This document shows positions 1 to 11,523 of a stretch of DNA of 64,000 nucleotides, piece after piece. The notes beneath the pieces were generated by a model that was not told where the DNA came from, ran no database searches, and saw only the letters and a program-made list of their open reading frames with translations. The position numbers were made by a program, and so were the translations under genes. The stretch lies in the NCBI GenBank assembly GCA_009733575.1, contig ML769690.1, forward strand, positions 1-64,000. The letters run 5' to 3'. The stretch comes from Gymnopus androsaceus JB14. Lineage: Eukaryota > Basidiomycota > Agaricomycetes > Agaricales > Omphalotaceae. Each line of letters begins with the position of its first letter. Position 1 is the stretch's first letter.

Positions 1-122
1 GTGAATTAGGGTTTAGGATATCTGTCGGGTTAGACAGAGGCTCTGTCGATGGAGTTCCGTATTCGGATTTCAGTGCAGCGTGCATGAAAGACAATGCTAC
101 CGGTGTCGACGGTGATGCAGAT

Positions 123-370
123 AATGAGGGAAGAGTCTGATTTTGAGTCGCTAGAGGAATCCGAGCTCGAGCCTCCAAATCGTGTGAAAGACATGACCAA
201 AACCACATAGGAAGTGAAGGGTGCTGAACCGTATGATACCGAAAGACTTGATATGCTGAATCGACGTTGGGAACGCGTGCCATACCGCAGAATTCCAAGA
301 CGAAGTCGAACCAGGAACAGAGGTAAAATAATGGACGCTGCCTATGACGAGCCTGAATTCAGTTTTGAAC
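123..370 (+). pseudogene. possible coding remnant, unidentified
   Basis: A plus-strand frame reads as charged, coding-like protein: an acidic stretch, then an Arg-rich segment (RRWERVPYRRIPRRSRTRNR), then another acidic stretch. It is broken by TAG at 208-210 and ends at TAA around 373-375. The acidic/basic alternation recalls gag-like linker sequence, but no domain is visible and I do not assign a family. It may be the tail of something that starts left of the window. Confidence 0.25.
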
Positions 371-925
371 CGTAAAAAAGAAGTGGATTGAACGTACTGA
401 CTTCCACTGTTCCAGAGATTTCGGTTTCTTTGGATTTGACCATTACAACCACGACAAACAGTCAAAGTGACTGGTAATAAACCAAGCAACTATTTTTCCA
501 AGAAAATATTCGGAGCGTAGCTCAATGTCGATTGGAAACCTCGGTGTGAACTTCAGAAGTGCCGCTAAGGACCGCTTTCCTGCTATGTAGCCTCCCGGTT
601 ACAGGGACCCCAAAGGGGGGACGTTCAATACACCTAGCGTTTCATTGAGCTCGCGGATGGATGATCATGGTGGTTGAGGTTTAACATTACATGTGATAAG
701 CGCATGCAACACATCAAATTTAATTCCGATCATTTCGGACTAGAGCTCTGCACCGTACTGTATACGGTATAACTTATCGTATAGTTTACAGTGTAAAACA
801 GTGACGGTTTGGCCGTAACCATACTATATGAATAGAGTTTCCAAAGCTCAATTATATAGTACATCAATAGTGAGAAATTAGACTAGCTTTGTTTAACCAA
901 AGGACTCAAATGCAAAAATCTTGAT
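371..925. other. non-genic stretch, nothing recognised
   Basis: AT-rich sequence without a credible reading frame, RNA gene or clear repeat on either strand. Confidence 0.5.
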
Positions 926-1078
926 TACTGTACTCTTCCGACCAACTGTTCATTCACGCGTCACGTCCAAATAATTGGACATCGGATTTAATTTTTTCTC
1001 GAATTTTCGGATTTTTTCGGTATTTTTTATTTTGTATTTTTCCGAAATCTGTGAACAGTTGGTCGGAAGAGTACAGTA
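926..1078. mobile_element. 149-bp MITE with 28-bp inverted ends and TA duplication
   Basis: The sequence at 925-952 is the exact reverse complement of 1052-1079 (28 bp; core CTGTACTCTTCCGACCAACT). The element proper runs 928-1076, with TA at 926-927 and 1077-1078. The interior is AT-rich and non-coding. TIRs plus a TA duplication fit a non-autonomous Tc1/mariner-type element; no matching transposase is present in the window. Confidence 0.75.
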
Positions 1079-1760
1079 ACCAGATTCAACGGTACATGGA
1101 GGTTATACAATTGTACAATAATAGTGACTACTGTATCAACTCAATCATAAAGTTTACATAACATGTAACAATACCCCATGAACTTAACCATTTTTGAGAT
1201 CATAATGCATAACAGGTATGCCCCAAAATCTTCCTATATAAGCATAATGGCACTAAAATAAAAATGTGTAGACATCTCTTTTGACTCTGGAAGACTTGTA
1301 CAAGAAAATTTACACTGCCTATTGGCAGCGTGGGGCATGATTGTGCAGAAACTACACAGAACTAAACTTATGTAGGGTGCATAATGCATAACGGAGCATG
1401 CCAAACATGCCATTTTACAAGTTGTGACTGTAACACATAACACCCTGAAAACCTATGGTTGAGTTGATATGGTATATTAAGTAATTGTATACAGGCTTAT
1501 CTTGCAAGATTTTCTGTAAGTGAATTATGGGTGGAACAATGGGGAAAAAGGAATGTTAAACTGCTCTGTTTAACCAAATTAAACCAAATGTTGAATACCT
1601 TTTCAACTGAAGCTAGCCCTAAGCACACATAACTATTTAAACATGATTTAACCAGTTTAAAGCAAAAAAAAAGAAAATGCAACAAAAACATTGTCATAGG
1701 AATTTATAATACTTCATAGGTAAACTAGTGACTGTTAAACCAGTTAAACTGGAACATCAG
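1079..1760. repeat. non-genic; diverged GTTTAACC-rich repeat at its right end
   Basis: Nothing coding is seen. From about 1555 to 1760 the motif TTTAACCA/TGGTTAAA recurs in both orientations (for example 'ctgtttaacc', 'aaaccagttaaac'). The same motif recurs at 6570-6990, so this looks like an old dispersed repeat family. Confidence 0.4.
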
Positions 1761-2331
1761 AGTAAAAAACTACAGAGAGACTAGGAAATTGCTGTCATAG
1801 ACTTGAATGGAATGAGTGCTTAATGTAAATACCTCTTGAGGACTTACTGAAGTTCAAGTTAAAGCAAAAGTAAAAGTGATAAGAGGGGAGCCGGCAGGGA
1901 AAATTGTGACCCACCCACTGTCTGCTGCTAAATATACTGGTACAATGAGAACAATAAGGGTCATAATTCAGCTTCACCCATCCTTCCTTATTGTTGTTTT
2001 CTTATTGTTGTGATTGTTTCAGTGCACTCAGCAGGGCATTGTCTTTCAAGTGGCCTTTATTATTCCAGCTCTATGTAAATATAAAGGCCTTACTTATTTT
2101 ACCTTCTTCCCTTCCCTCAGATGGTCTTGCTTCACCTTCTCACCTTTACCTTCAATATCCCTGGTAGCCAGTACAATATTCTCTTGCAAATGCTATGTCA
2201 CTCACTTGAACATTGACAATCCAACTTTTACCCACCACATCAGCAAAACCTAGGTGTACTGGACAGCTCTGGATAGCGTTATCCATGTTAGGAAGCATTG
2301 TGCTTCCTAACAAGTCTGCACATGACCGATC
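1761..2331. other. non-genic stretch with a lone MITE end
   Basis: No gene recognised. A MITE end (CATCAGCAAAACCTAGGTG) occurs at 2238-2256, followed by 'ggacagctctgg' as in the neighbouring complete MITE. It is probably a broken older copy into which or next to which that MITE inserted. Confidence 0.4.
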
Positions 2332-2502
2332 GCATCAGCAGAACCTGGGTGATCCCACAGCAAGGTCCCCCTCTGTACAGAACTGGACAGCTCTGTGGCT
2401 TCTATGGATTGTATTGGGGCTTCTGTACAGTGCTGTACAGCAACCCACAGCAATCCACAGCAATCCATAGCAATCTACAGTTCACCCAGGTTTTGCTGAT
2501 GC
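2332..2502. mobile_element. 171-bp MITE, CAGCAAAACCTGGGTGA family, copy 1
   Basis: The ends are a 21-bp inverted repeat: left GCATCAGCAGAACCTGGGTGA, right its complement with one mismatch. The interior carries 'ccccctctgtacagaactgg' and a short run of 'caatccacag/caatccatag' units. A near-identical copy lies in the opposite orientation at 4838-5004. Confidence 0.8.
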
Positions 2503-4837
2503 GGACCAACGGCTGATGGACCGGAATTCCGACAACAATAGCCTGCCGGTTCATGACAAGTGCCCAAATCCTTTCCTTTCCACTACGGCCACGATGACGA
2601 CTCCAGTCCCTCACCATTCCTCGCTTAACATCTCCATCAAACTATCCTCTAATTTCCCAAAGATGACAGCTATATTTCCTTCCACCTGGATACCCTGGTG
2701 ATGAGTTACCAGTAGTCCTAACTATAGTCTTTGTTGGACCACAACAAACTGGTTTCCTTACAATTTTCCCTTGAACCTCCTACAATTCCAAATCCTCCAA
2801 ATCCATCCTTGACTCCCTTTCCATAAATTCGGAGCTCAGATAACTCCAACAGGGATGTGGTCAACAATGATACCAGTCCTCATATGGGAAATGTCACAAC
2901 TGTTGCCATGCATAGACTATCCAATTGTTCAACCAATTTGACTGTCCAAACCCCACCCCCCTTCCGAATCCTTGTATCTCTATTCTCTTATGATACTAGG
3001 GGATCGCGGACTACTCTCATGACTTAATCTGACTCATAAACCATACTTGGAGCTGCGATTTCACAGCATCAAATTCCTAACCTTTCCTAATTGACTTCTA
3101 TTGTCTTTTCTTCTGATAACATCATGACAAAATCCTCTCTATTTGCTTACAATGCTTACACCCAAAGTGATGCTCCACTTGATCTTTATTCTTACATATT
3201 ATTTCATGGTGAACACTACATATTGATCCTACTGAACGATGCATTGCGTTTTCCCTTTTTGAGAGACAGCTTACGCTTACTGTGTAAGCTGTGGCCCAGC
3301 CAAATGCACCAGTTGTGTAGCTTATTTTACTGTGCAACTACGCATGTGCAGGTCAACAAGATCATCATAGTTATATTAATTACTGTTTGATGACCTATAC
3401 TATTTAGTACCCAGTAGTGAGTCACCTAAGCATATTTTAGGTTATTTCAAGACGCGGTTCGACTGCATCCATTTATTATGGTGCTCAGGTTGTGTGCACA
3501 CATCCTACGGAGAAATTGAGCATGATTTCGAAAGGATCAGAGGTAGTCTTGATCCAATATGAATATTTTATGGCGGTGGGTCCAAAACACGGTAATGACC
3601 GGGAACCGGGCCATCTGTCCGAAACGCGCCAGAAATGCATCGTCTCGACGTTGGCATTGACCACAAGGCTCAGAGAGACTTGTTACATGCTCAATCAACA
3701 TCAATACAAGTTCTATCGTAGTAATAAGTCTATCCAAACCCAAATTACATTGAAAATACCCTGAAATTCTATATTCAACTTGGACGACTGAGAATCGCCA
3801 GTTGATGACAATATTCAAGGTAGATACTGGTAAGGAGGTATTGTTAGGTGTTGGGGAGTGTTGAGAGAGCGGCCAGGTTATGTAAATGCATGATAGTTGG
3901 GATGTAGTAGATAGTGAGAATATGAGAACACTGGAGGACATCACGAAGTACTGTCCATGTGTGGTCTGGCAGTGAAGCGGAAGCTTAGAATCAGTGGTAA
4001 ATAGGAGGGGTAGCACAGTGGCAGCACACCAGTATCGCAGATCTCAGCTGTGACTACCACAGCTTCGGATATTTGATGTTACACAAGAAGGAGAGTTTTT
4101 AGTCGAGATCAACAATAAACGCGATCCTGAAGAGACAAAAAAAATTTAGAAAAACTATTCCAGGCACCAGAAGCCTTCAGAGACATACCGTATTGGCTGG
4201 CGCAAACTTTGTGAGATTCCCGTTTGACGTTGAAGAGATATGAGGAACTACCTCTTAGACAGCCCAGAAATAGCAAGCCAAGCATTGCAGGTGTATATTT
4301 TGATAAAATTTCACATGAAACTTGATATGTGTGATTCAGGACATCTTAAAGCACATAAAAAAGATATTCCATGCGCCAAAAATGCAGCAGAAGGGACAAG
4401 TTTTGATACAGCTTGAATTCTTCATGAAGATTGCTCGAAAGAGTAAGGAAATCACGCTAGCGTGTCGAGTGCCACCGGCAATCGATTTGCCACACTGCTT
4501 CCAGCTACCCACTCACTGCCAATTGGTACTCAGAGGACGATCTGAGGTTGGTCTTCATGCTATACCTCACAACTTTTATGTAGGATGTATTTTACGCTCT
4601 GTAGCTACACGATGGCTCGCTACCCAGGCTGGCCCACTTCCCGGCAGGCAATAGTATGAGCTGGGGGCCTGTAAGGTCCCCAGATCAGTTATTTTGCAAT
4701 TATATTGGTTTTCTTCTCTTGTTCAGTCTCTCTCTCTCTCTCAGTCTCTTGTCTCTTAAATCTCCAGCTCTCTCTCCTCTCTAATAATTCTATTTCTTTG
4801 TCACCAACAATGCAACCTTGATCTTGATTCCACTAAA
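2503..4837. other. non-genic stretch with a CT microsatellite
   Basis: Reading frames of up to 159 codons exist on both strands (for example minus 3537-4016) but show no recognisable domain, conserved motif or exon structure. A CT-rich microsatellite lies around 4725-4790. I see no RNA gene. Confidence 0.4.
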
Positions 4838-5004
4838 CATCAGCAAAACCTGGGTGAACTGTAGATTGCTATGGATTGCTGTGGATTGCTGTGGGTTGCT
4901 GTACAGCACTGTACAGAAGCCCCAATACAATCCATAGAAGCCACAGAGCTGTCCAGTTCTGTACAGAGGGGGACCTTGCTGTGGGATCACCCAGGTTCTG
5001 CTGA
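4838..5004. mobile_element. MITE, CAGCAAAACCTGGGTGA family, copy 2 (inverted)
   Basis: It begins CATCAGCAAAACCTGGGTGA and ends with the complementary TCACCCAGGTTCTGCTGA. The interior is the reverse complement of the copy at 2332-2502 almost base for base, indicating recent amplification. Confidence 0.8.
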
Positions 5005-6071
5005 ACCACCAAACACTCTGTTATTATTATACCTATACTACATCGCCATTTTCCAACCCACCATCTCAAGTAGACATATCTGCCCAGCAGTCTTTGTCAG
5101 TGCAAACCCCAATACCAATTATTCAGATCTGTTATCACTAAAACGGTCCCATTTTCCCACTTGACACCTCCTAGAGAAGTCAACACAACACGCTCTAACA
5201 ATCCAGCGCTCATAGCACCCATAGCACCCATAGCAAGGTCCCCATCCATCCAGAGCTATGGATTGCTATGGATTGCTATGAACTGCTATGGGTTGGTATG
5301 GATTTCGCATTTCACGGCACATCATTGCATCATCTGTCAGTCTTTCACTACATATATATGATGTCCTCGGAATTGTTTCTCTCACTTGCGAGACCAAATA
5401 ATTATAATAAATCATATATATTGTCGGATTAGTAGTGCATAGTAGGATAATTTACCAAAACAGAGCTACAGTAACTAGTATAGAGCATAGATGAAGCTAT
5501 AGTATAGTATGCAATGCTTAATTAGATATTGAACAAGGTTGAAGGCTTGAATGAAACCCACTGAGAATGCCAAGCCAAAGTAGCTCAGAACCAACTTGGA
5601 AAAAAAAGAAATTTGGGAGGGAAGGAAGGAAGGGAACTTGGAGAAGTTACAACAATGTGCCGATGCTATATACTATTGACAGAAGAGAATGATAGCTGTC
5701 AAAATGTTGACAGCTGACCAAGAGGTGTTCAAAAAATTAAATCTATACATGACCTTGTATTTCAGCTTTAAGGTCACTCATAGGCCCCTCCCCCCCCTCC
5801 TACCTACCATATAGGGAAATTCTTTCCCACAATAAGCCGGTTTTTCAAGGCAGATTGTTCCTAAAATTTTCTCAAAATATTTTACAAGCATTTAGTGACC
5901 ATTCCACATTGAAATAAGTATCATTACTACATACACAAATGCTCACCATTAAATTTTGCATTGGGTCATCTGGCATGCACAAATTTTAGGCAAGTCACAA
6001 CCAAGCTGTGATCAAGTCCTCTGAAAAAAAAAAATCTCCTTGTGTATAGATGGTTATAAGCTTCCAAGTCC
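5005..6071. other. non-genic stretch; CTATGG-rich segment
   Basis: No gene is recognised. At 5210-5305 a run of 'catagcaccc' and 'tatggattgc' units resembles the interior of the neighbouring CAGCAAAACC MITEs and may be a decayed copy without ends. Confidence 0.4.
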
Positions 6072-6219
6072 AGGGATGTTTCAGTGTGGCAAATTTTGCT
6101 GCTCCAAAATTTGCCGTAATGTACAGCAAATTTCACCACGCTCCATAGACTTTGCACTACGTCATGCCATAAAAATTTGCCGTAAATCTTGGCAAATTTT
6201 GCTGGCCCGAAACATCCCT
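6072..6219. mobile_element. 148-bp inverted-repeat element, AGGGATGTTTC ends
   Basis: AGGGATGTTTC at 6072 is matched by its complement ending at 6219. Inside each end lies a copy of GGCAAATTTTGCT, and 'tttgccgtaa' occurs twice. It is short, non-coding and TIR-bounded, so MITE-like; I could not define a target duplication. Confidence 0.6.
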
Positions 6220-6364
6220 AATTTGAGCTGTCAAACCTGGTGCAAATAGCTGTATATCACTAAAAATCTTTCAGATTTAAGGACCCTTCAGACCCCACCC
6301 CCCCCCCCTAAGGTCAATGGGCGCCTAAATTCCTGAACACCTCTTGCAGCTGGCTCAAGTACTT

Positions 6365-6487
6365 GGTGATCTCATAGCAGCCCATAGCAGCTCATAGCAT
6401 TTCATAGCACTATGGCTGCTATGGCTTGGTATAGATTGCTATAAATTGCTATAGCTGCTATGACCTTCACCCAGGTTTTGCTGATGC
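6365..6487. mobile_element. diverged member of the CAGCAAAACC MITE family
   Basis: The right end, TCACCCAGGTTTTGCTGATGC, is perfect. The left end is reduced to GGTGAT. The interior is a run of 'catagcag'/'ctgctatg' units forming an imperfect hairpin. Confidence 0.55.
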
Positions 6488-9400
6488 AATTTATTAGAAT
6501 CATTAATGCCATGATTCAACTTGACCATCTCAACTTTCACTGCTCTTCATTCTACTGCATTACTTCAGTTTGACACACTTTTGGTTAAACTGGTTCAACC
6601 TAGTTTAACCTATTTTTCATTTTTTTTACAATTGGTTTCTCTCTGGCTTATCACAGTTTAATGGTGCTGCTTTGGTTTGGGATGATATAGTTATGCACCC
6701 AGTTCAACTGACTCAACCAGATTAACCAACTTTTTTTATCTATGTTCTAATGGACCATGGACCATCCTTCATTGGTTTATCATCAGCTGCTGAACAGTTT
6801 AACCAGTTAAACCAGGTAAACCATACTTTTCCTGTTCTCTCACTTCCTTTTATGCTGTGGATGATCACTATATTACTGCCCCTTGCATGTACTAACATGT
6901 TATATTATTATTATAGAATTAATATTATACAAATAGTAAATACTAGCTTGTTGATCCAGTTAATCCAGATTTTTGCATTTGACTCCTTTGGTTTAACAGA
7001 GCTCGGGATAAATGGGTGCATTGTCACTTGAGGGTAGGCAGCATCAGGAAAACCGTTATATGCAAAAAATGAATAAAATGTGTGAAAATATGCAAAAATA
7101 CATTGATTATGCAAATTATTCAAAGTTACATGAGTTAGACATGTCCCTTGATAAAAACTGCAATATTTCCACAAGTTATACAATTATATACAATTTTATG
7201 CTCTATTATTCGCCAATATGAACAATCATATTGGCACTAAAACTTCTTATACTAGTCATACACCACCAAAGAAGCAAGAACATATATATATTGACTCGAG
7301 ACGGTCACGGTTCAGTAACAATACAGTATACATTTGACAGATGGGCAGCGAGGAGCAACAGACAAGAGGAGCAATGAGTAGCGTTCAAGAAAATGACTAG
7401 TATATATCAGGTATCCGACTCCGCGTTGCACAACACCGGTGCATGCATGCTATGAACTCGACCCAACAGCCCACCACACCGGAACACCGTGACAAGGATG
7501 ATGATAGAGGAAGCAGGTGGTCGGAGATACTACTGAAACCACCTAGAAGACCAGCACAGATGAGCGATGCAAACGTATAAACGGATGAGCACTCACGATA
7601 TCATACAATGAAAAAAATGTAACTTAGTAGAGGCGCATTCAAGAATGGAAAGAGCGTACATTACTCCCGATTTGGCTGATAGTAGTTCTACCAATCATAC
7701 TACACACACACACACACACACATACAAAAAAAGTCGAAATTGAATGCGACGGAGGGTGAAACAGATGGCACTGCTGGATATGACGGGTAGAATGAGAAGA
7801 AATTTTCATAGCAAGCCAGCCTATGCATGGAGATGAAGTTTGTAGGCTTTCGAAGCATGAAATCGACCAGCATACAGTAAATAATCCATACCAACCAACG
7901 AAGTCAAATGAGCACCTTGAACACATCGCAGACTCGCAGCGGAGCATGTCACGGTATTGGAAGACCACTGTAAAAAAAGAAACTTTAGTGCTGAACAGAA
8001 TATTGACCCAACTTGGCAAGTTAGAGTGCACGATACAGTGCTCCCCAATTAAACTCCATGTTTAAGCCAGATGTGATATTTCTTGTTTTGCTAAAGGGGG
8101 CAAAATTATGCAAAATTATGCAAATTTCACCAACTGAGCTCATAGTGTTAATTGGGATCTCACAGCATGTAAGAGGATGACTTGAGAATGAGTTCTTTAC
8201 TTATTGAGCTTTGATAAACAGGAAACTGATTTCCTTGTGCAGCTTGGAAAATGTAAAAACTTTGGATAAGAAATGTCAAAGAAATGTTAATAATGCATTA
8301 AATTGCATAATTTCTGCTGTTTTGCCTTGATTTGTCTTATTTATGCTATTTTGACGATTTTATGCAAAGTTATCATAACTTTGCATATTAAGCTTTTCCT
8401 GATGAGATCAAACTAGTATTATGTTTGAACCTTGTAGTAGTGGCGGGGAGGCAAATGGATGGGGATTGACATACAAGTAGCTCTATATACTGTATAGTAA
8501 ATGTGTTATCTTCAATCAGGGGGCCATGGTGTGCAACAGCATTTGGCACCTATCAAATCCAACACCTGGAATAGTATATCTGGCCATAATCATGTAAGTA
8601 CTTGAGATTCATGCTGCAGGCAGCACAGTTCTTGAGTCTTGACAGTATTCAAGCTACTAGGTGGCTAATGTGGAGAGTGCCCACCACTTTTCAAGTTCAC
8701 CCTGCCTGCAAAGTCCATTATTAATTTCAACCTCAGTCAAAACTTAAAATCAACTTGAAAATGTTGCCAAACAGAGGCTAGTAGCACCAAGATTTAATTT
8801 TGGTACAAAACAATAAAGATAATGGATACCTACCGGTCCACAATTAAGATAATTGTCTAAACTACAAGACAATTAACATAATTGACTATCTGAAGCAATT
8901 AAGATTATTTTCTGTACCGAAACAATAAATATAATTGTCTTTTCCAAGTACTATTACTTTTTGCAATTAACATAATTGCTTTTACTATCCATAGTCATCA
9001 GCAAAACCTGTACAAGCACAATACATTTGGAAGCATCTCTGGAGCAAGGGTACTAATTCCAGAGAACTCCAGAGACTCTGGAGATGCCAGAGCCCCTGGA
9101 GAGCCTATTTTGACAGCTGTCAGAATCTCTAGGGTCTCTGGAGCTCTCTGGAGATGATAGTAAAGGGAAAATTGAAATGATAAGAAAGAGTCCAGTTGAA
9201 TGGTTATGGAATTGTGGAAGGATGTTGGGCAGATAATTTTATTGAACAACCCTCAAGGCTCCAGATGTCACACTGGATTCCCAGTGGGAAACATTAAGGA
9301 CAATAGATACATCACACTCTGGCATCTCAGAGTCAATGCATATACTAAAAAATTGCACATTCAAGTTGAATGTTGAAGTACCTAAAAAACAGTATGATAC

Positions 9401-10127
9401 ATGGGCATGTTTAGTGCCACAACATGTAATACTCATGATGAATTGTCTATCTGGGAGCAGAAAAAGAGGGTCCTGCACAAGTTGTGCACCAATGGAAATG
9501 GGATACAGCATATCACATCAGATTACTGGTAATACATAGACTATATGCCTTCATAAAACTTAAAAGGTCTAAGCTAAGATTAAAACATCTGGAAAATCAG
9601 AAAAAAACATGCACCTGATGCAATGAACCCTTCAACCTGTTGAAGACCAGACAGCTTGAACAGTGCTAAAAATGGAATGAGTTGAGCAGAGACAGTAGTA
9701 CTGGAAGAGCTTTGGAGAAAAAGGAGGATTGAGGAGGTGCATGTGGCTTGAAAGATAACATGGAATAAGCAAGGGTGACATGGAATATGGAAGAAATGAT
9801 GATGATGAATACCTGGAAGACAACTGGCATGATGGAGATCAGACAGGTTTTTTGGGGTTATCTGGCTTATATTTAACAGTAAATGTATTCTATCTCATGT
9901 GAGGCTACCTTAGTGGCACCTTAGTGGCAATGATGTTCTCAAATAAGGGGCAAAATTAGTTAAATCATGCAAAAAGACATTGAATTTCTGGTATTTGGGG
10001 AACTGCATGAATTATGTCAAAGTTGCTGCATTGAGCACTTAACAGGTGCTAAACTAAACCCATACATATAGCTGTAATGGCTGTATATGGCATGGGTTGT
10101 ATGGTATTACAGTACTACCTATAATCA
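6488..10127. repeat. long non-genic, repeat-rich stretch
   Basis: No credible gene is seen. Contents: GTTTAACC-type repeats in both orientations at about 6570-6990; an (AC)n microsatellite at about 7701-7722; recurring 'ttatgcaaa' AT-rich words at 7055-7120 and 8090-8400; repeated CAATTAA(C/G)ATAATTG units at about 8830-8980; an isolated CATCAGCAAAACC MITE end at about 8997; and a cluster of CTCTGGAG/CTCCAGAG units at about 9030-9160. All look like decayed mobile DNA. Confidence 0.45.
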
Positions 10128-10358
10128 TAAGATATGCAAAGGACACAAGTGGCCTATATCATGTGACAAACTTAACTTAATGTTGGGCCAAAACTCAACT
10201 TTTTCCCAAAAAGGCCACAGTAAGGTTATGCAGAATTTTTAGGGCTTCCTGATGATATAAATATTCAAGGGGTTTGTGGGTTTTTGAGAGAGCCTTAGCA
10301 AAAATACTCTGTAATAAGATCACGTGATATAGGCTGCTTGCATCCTTTGCATATCTTA
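10128..10358. mobile_element. about 227-bp MITE with roughly 40-bp inverted ends, TA-flanked
   Basis: The left end, TAAGATATGCAAAGGA followed by 'gtggcctatatcatgtga', is the imperfect complement of the right end 'tcacgtgatataggctgc...tcctttgcatatctta'. Excluding TA at each border, the element is 10130-10356. It is non-coding; the TA duplication fits a Tc1/mariner-type non-autonomous element. Confidence 0.7.
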
Positions 10359-11318
10359 CTGATGTGGTTACAATGACAAGCCCAAGTATGATACAGCAGT
10401 GATCTTGGTTACATTGTAAAATATTTTCATTGTACCTACATCAGGAGCTTTTTCATTGAGATATTCCATTTTTGTGTACTATTGATGTGCCAGTAATGCA
10501 CTCGGAAATGTCTGTACTGAAAAACTTTTGTAATACTTGATGAACCATCTTCAAACTTTGCAGTATATTAGAACATACCTTAATGTTTACAATTCCAAAA
10601 TTTGGCGATTTTAGAGAATGTTTTGGTGTTGCCAAGGAGTATCTGACAATAGGTTCAAGATTGGCGGGCATTGCACTCGGATTTTGACAGGCTCCGGCAA
10701 TTCCCATAGGTGCATTTTTGACACTCTTTGCTGGCTGTTGAATGTTCATCTTTGTTTGGCACCTCCAGAGTGCACTCAATAATGTTATACAGTCCCATAA
10801 ATAATATTTTGTGACTCTTAGGGTATGGAAAAATTTATTGCTCTGTACCGAGACTCAAGAATGCAAATGCACCTGGATAATCTGAGTTGACAAAAGTCCT
10901 GAATATTTAACTCCGATTGAATTCTAAAAATAAGTAGATAGATCTCCTGAATACATGTATAAGAGTGTACAGTAAAAATTTGAGGGGAAATGGAGAGGAA
11001 ATGTGCCCTCCGCAAACTTTTTTCTCCAAAAGTGCATTACTAGGTACAGGTGCATTACTGATACATAAGGATTTTTGGGATCAATGACAAAGATGGTGCT
11101 TAGAGAAATGCCGACCTGCCAAAAATCTGCCGAAAACGAAATAACAGAACAATGACATCATTGCCATCAACTTTCAAGTGCCTTTCATGTGAGTTTCACA
11201 ATGAATAGGAAGCACCTGGTTTCCAGGTGCCCCGCGGAATGCCCCCGGTGTCAGCACTCACATGGTTATGCATCCATGATCGTAAGTACTTGGTGCTTGC
11301 ATGGTTATGCATGGTTAT
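10359..11318. other. non-genic stretch, nothing assigned
   Basis: A minus-strand open frame of 108 codons (10453-10779) has a protein-like composition, but I cannot link it to any family and see no exon context. The rest is AT-rich and featureless to me. Confidence 0.35.
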
Positions 11319-11408
11319 GACAGTTCTGTGGTATACATGCTTGTGCATCATGGTTTTCGTCAGTTCTGTGGTACTTATACATGCTTGTGCATCATGGTTT
11401 TTGTGCCA
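11319..11408. repeat. short tandem repeat, about 42-bp unit
   Basis: The unit 'cagttctgtggta...catgcttgtgcatcatggtttt' occurs twice in tandem, preceded by related 'catggttatgcatgg' words from 11270. It lies about 110 bp before the start codon of the next gene, so it is in its putative promoter. Confidence 0.6.
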
Positions 11409-11523
11409 ATACCTTCTCATTCACCCTCATCTGCTCCTTTCGCACTTACAGCTCAACTGCAGTTGAAATTCCGATTCTCCAACTTGTTTACTTTTGCAAT
11501 ATCTCTAAATTTACAAAGAGAAT

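Noticed and set aside
1..20. Telomere-like TTAGGG at the left edge
   Set aside because: Only a single copy (ttagggttta) occurs, with no tandem repetition.
3537..4016. 159-codon minus-strand open frame
   Set aside because: No domain, low-complexity Thr/Ser composition, no exon context.
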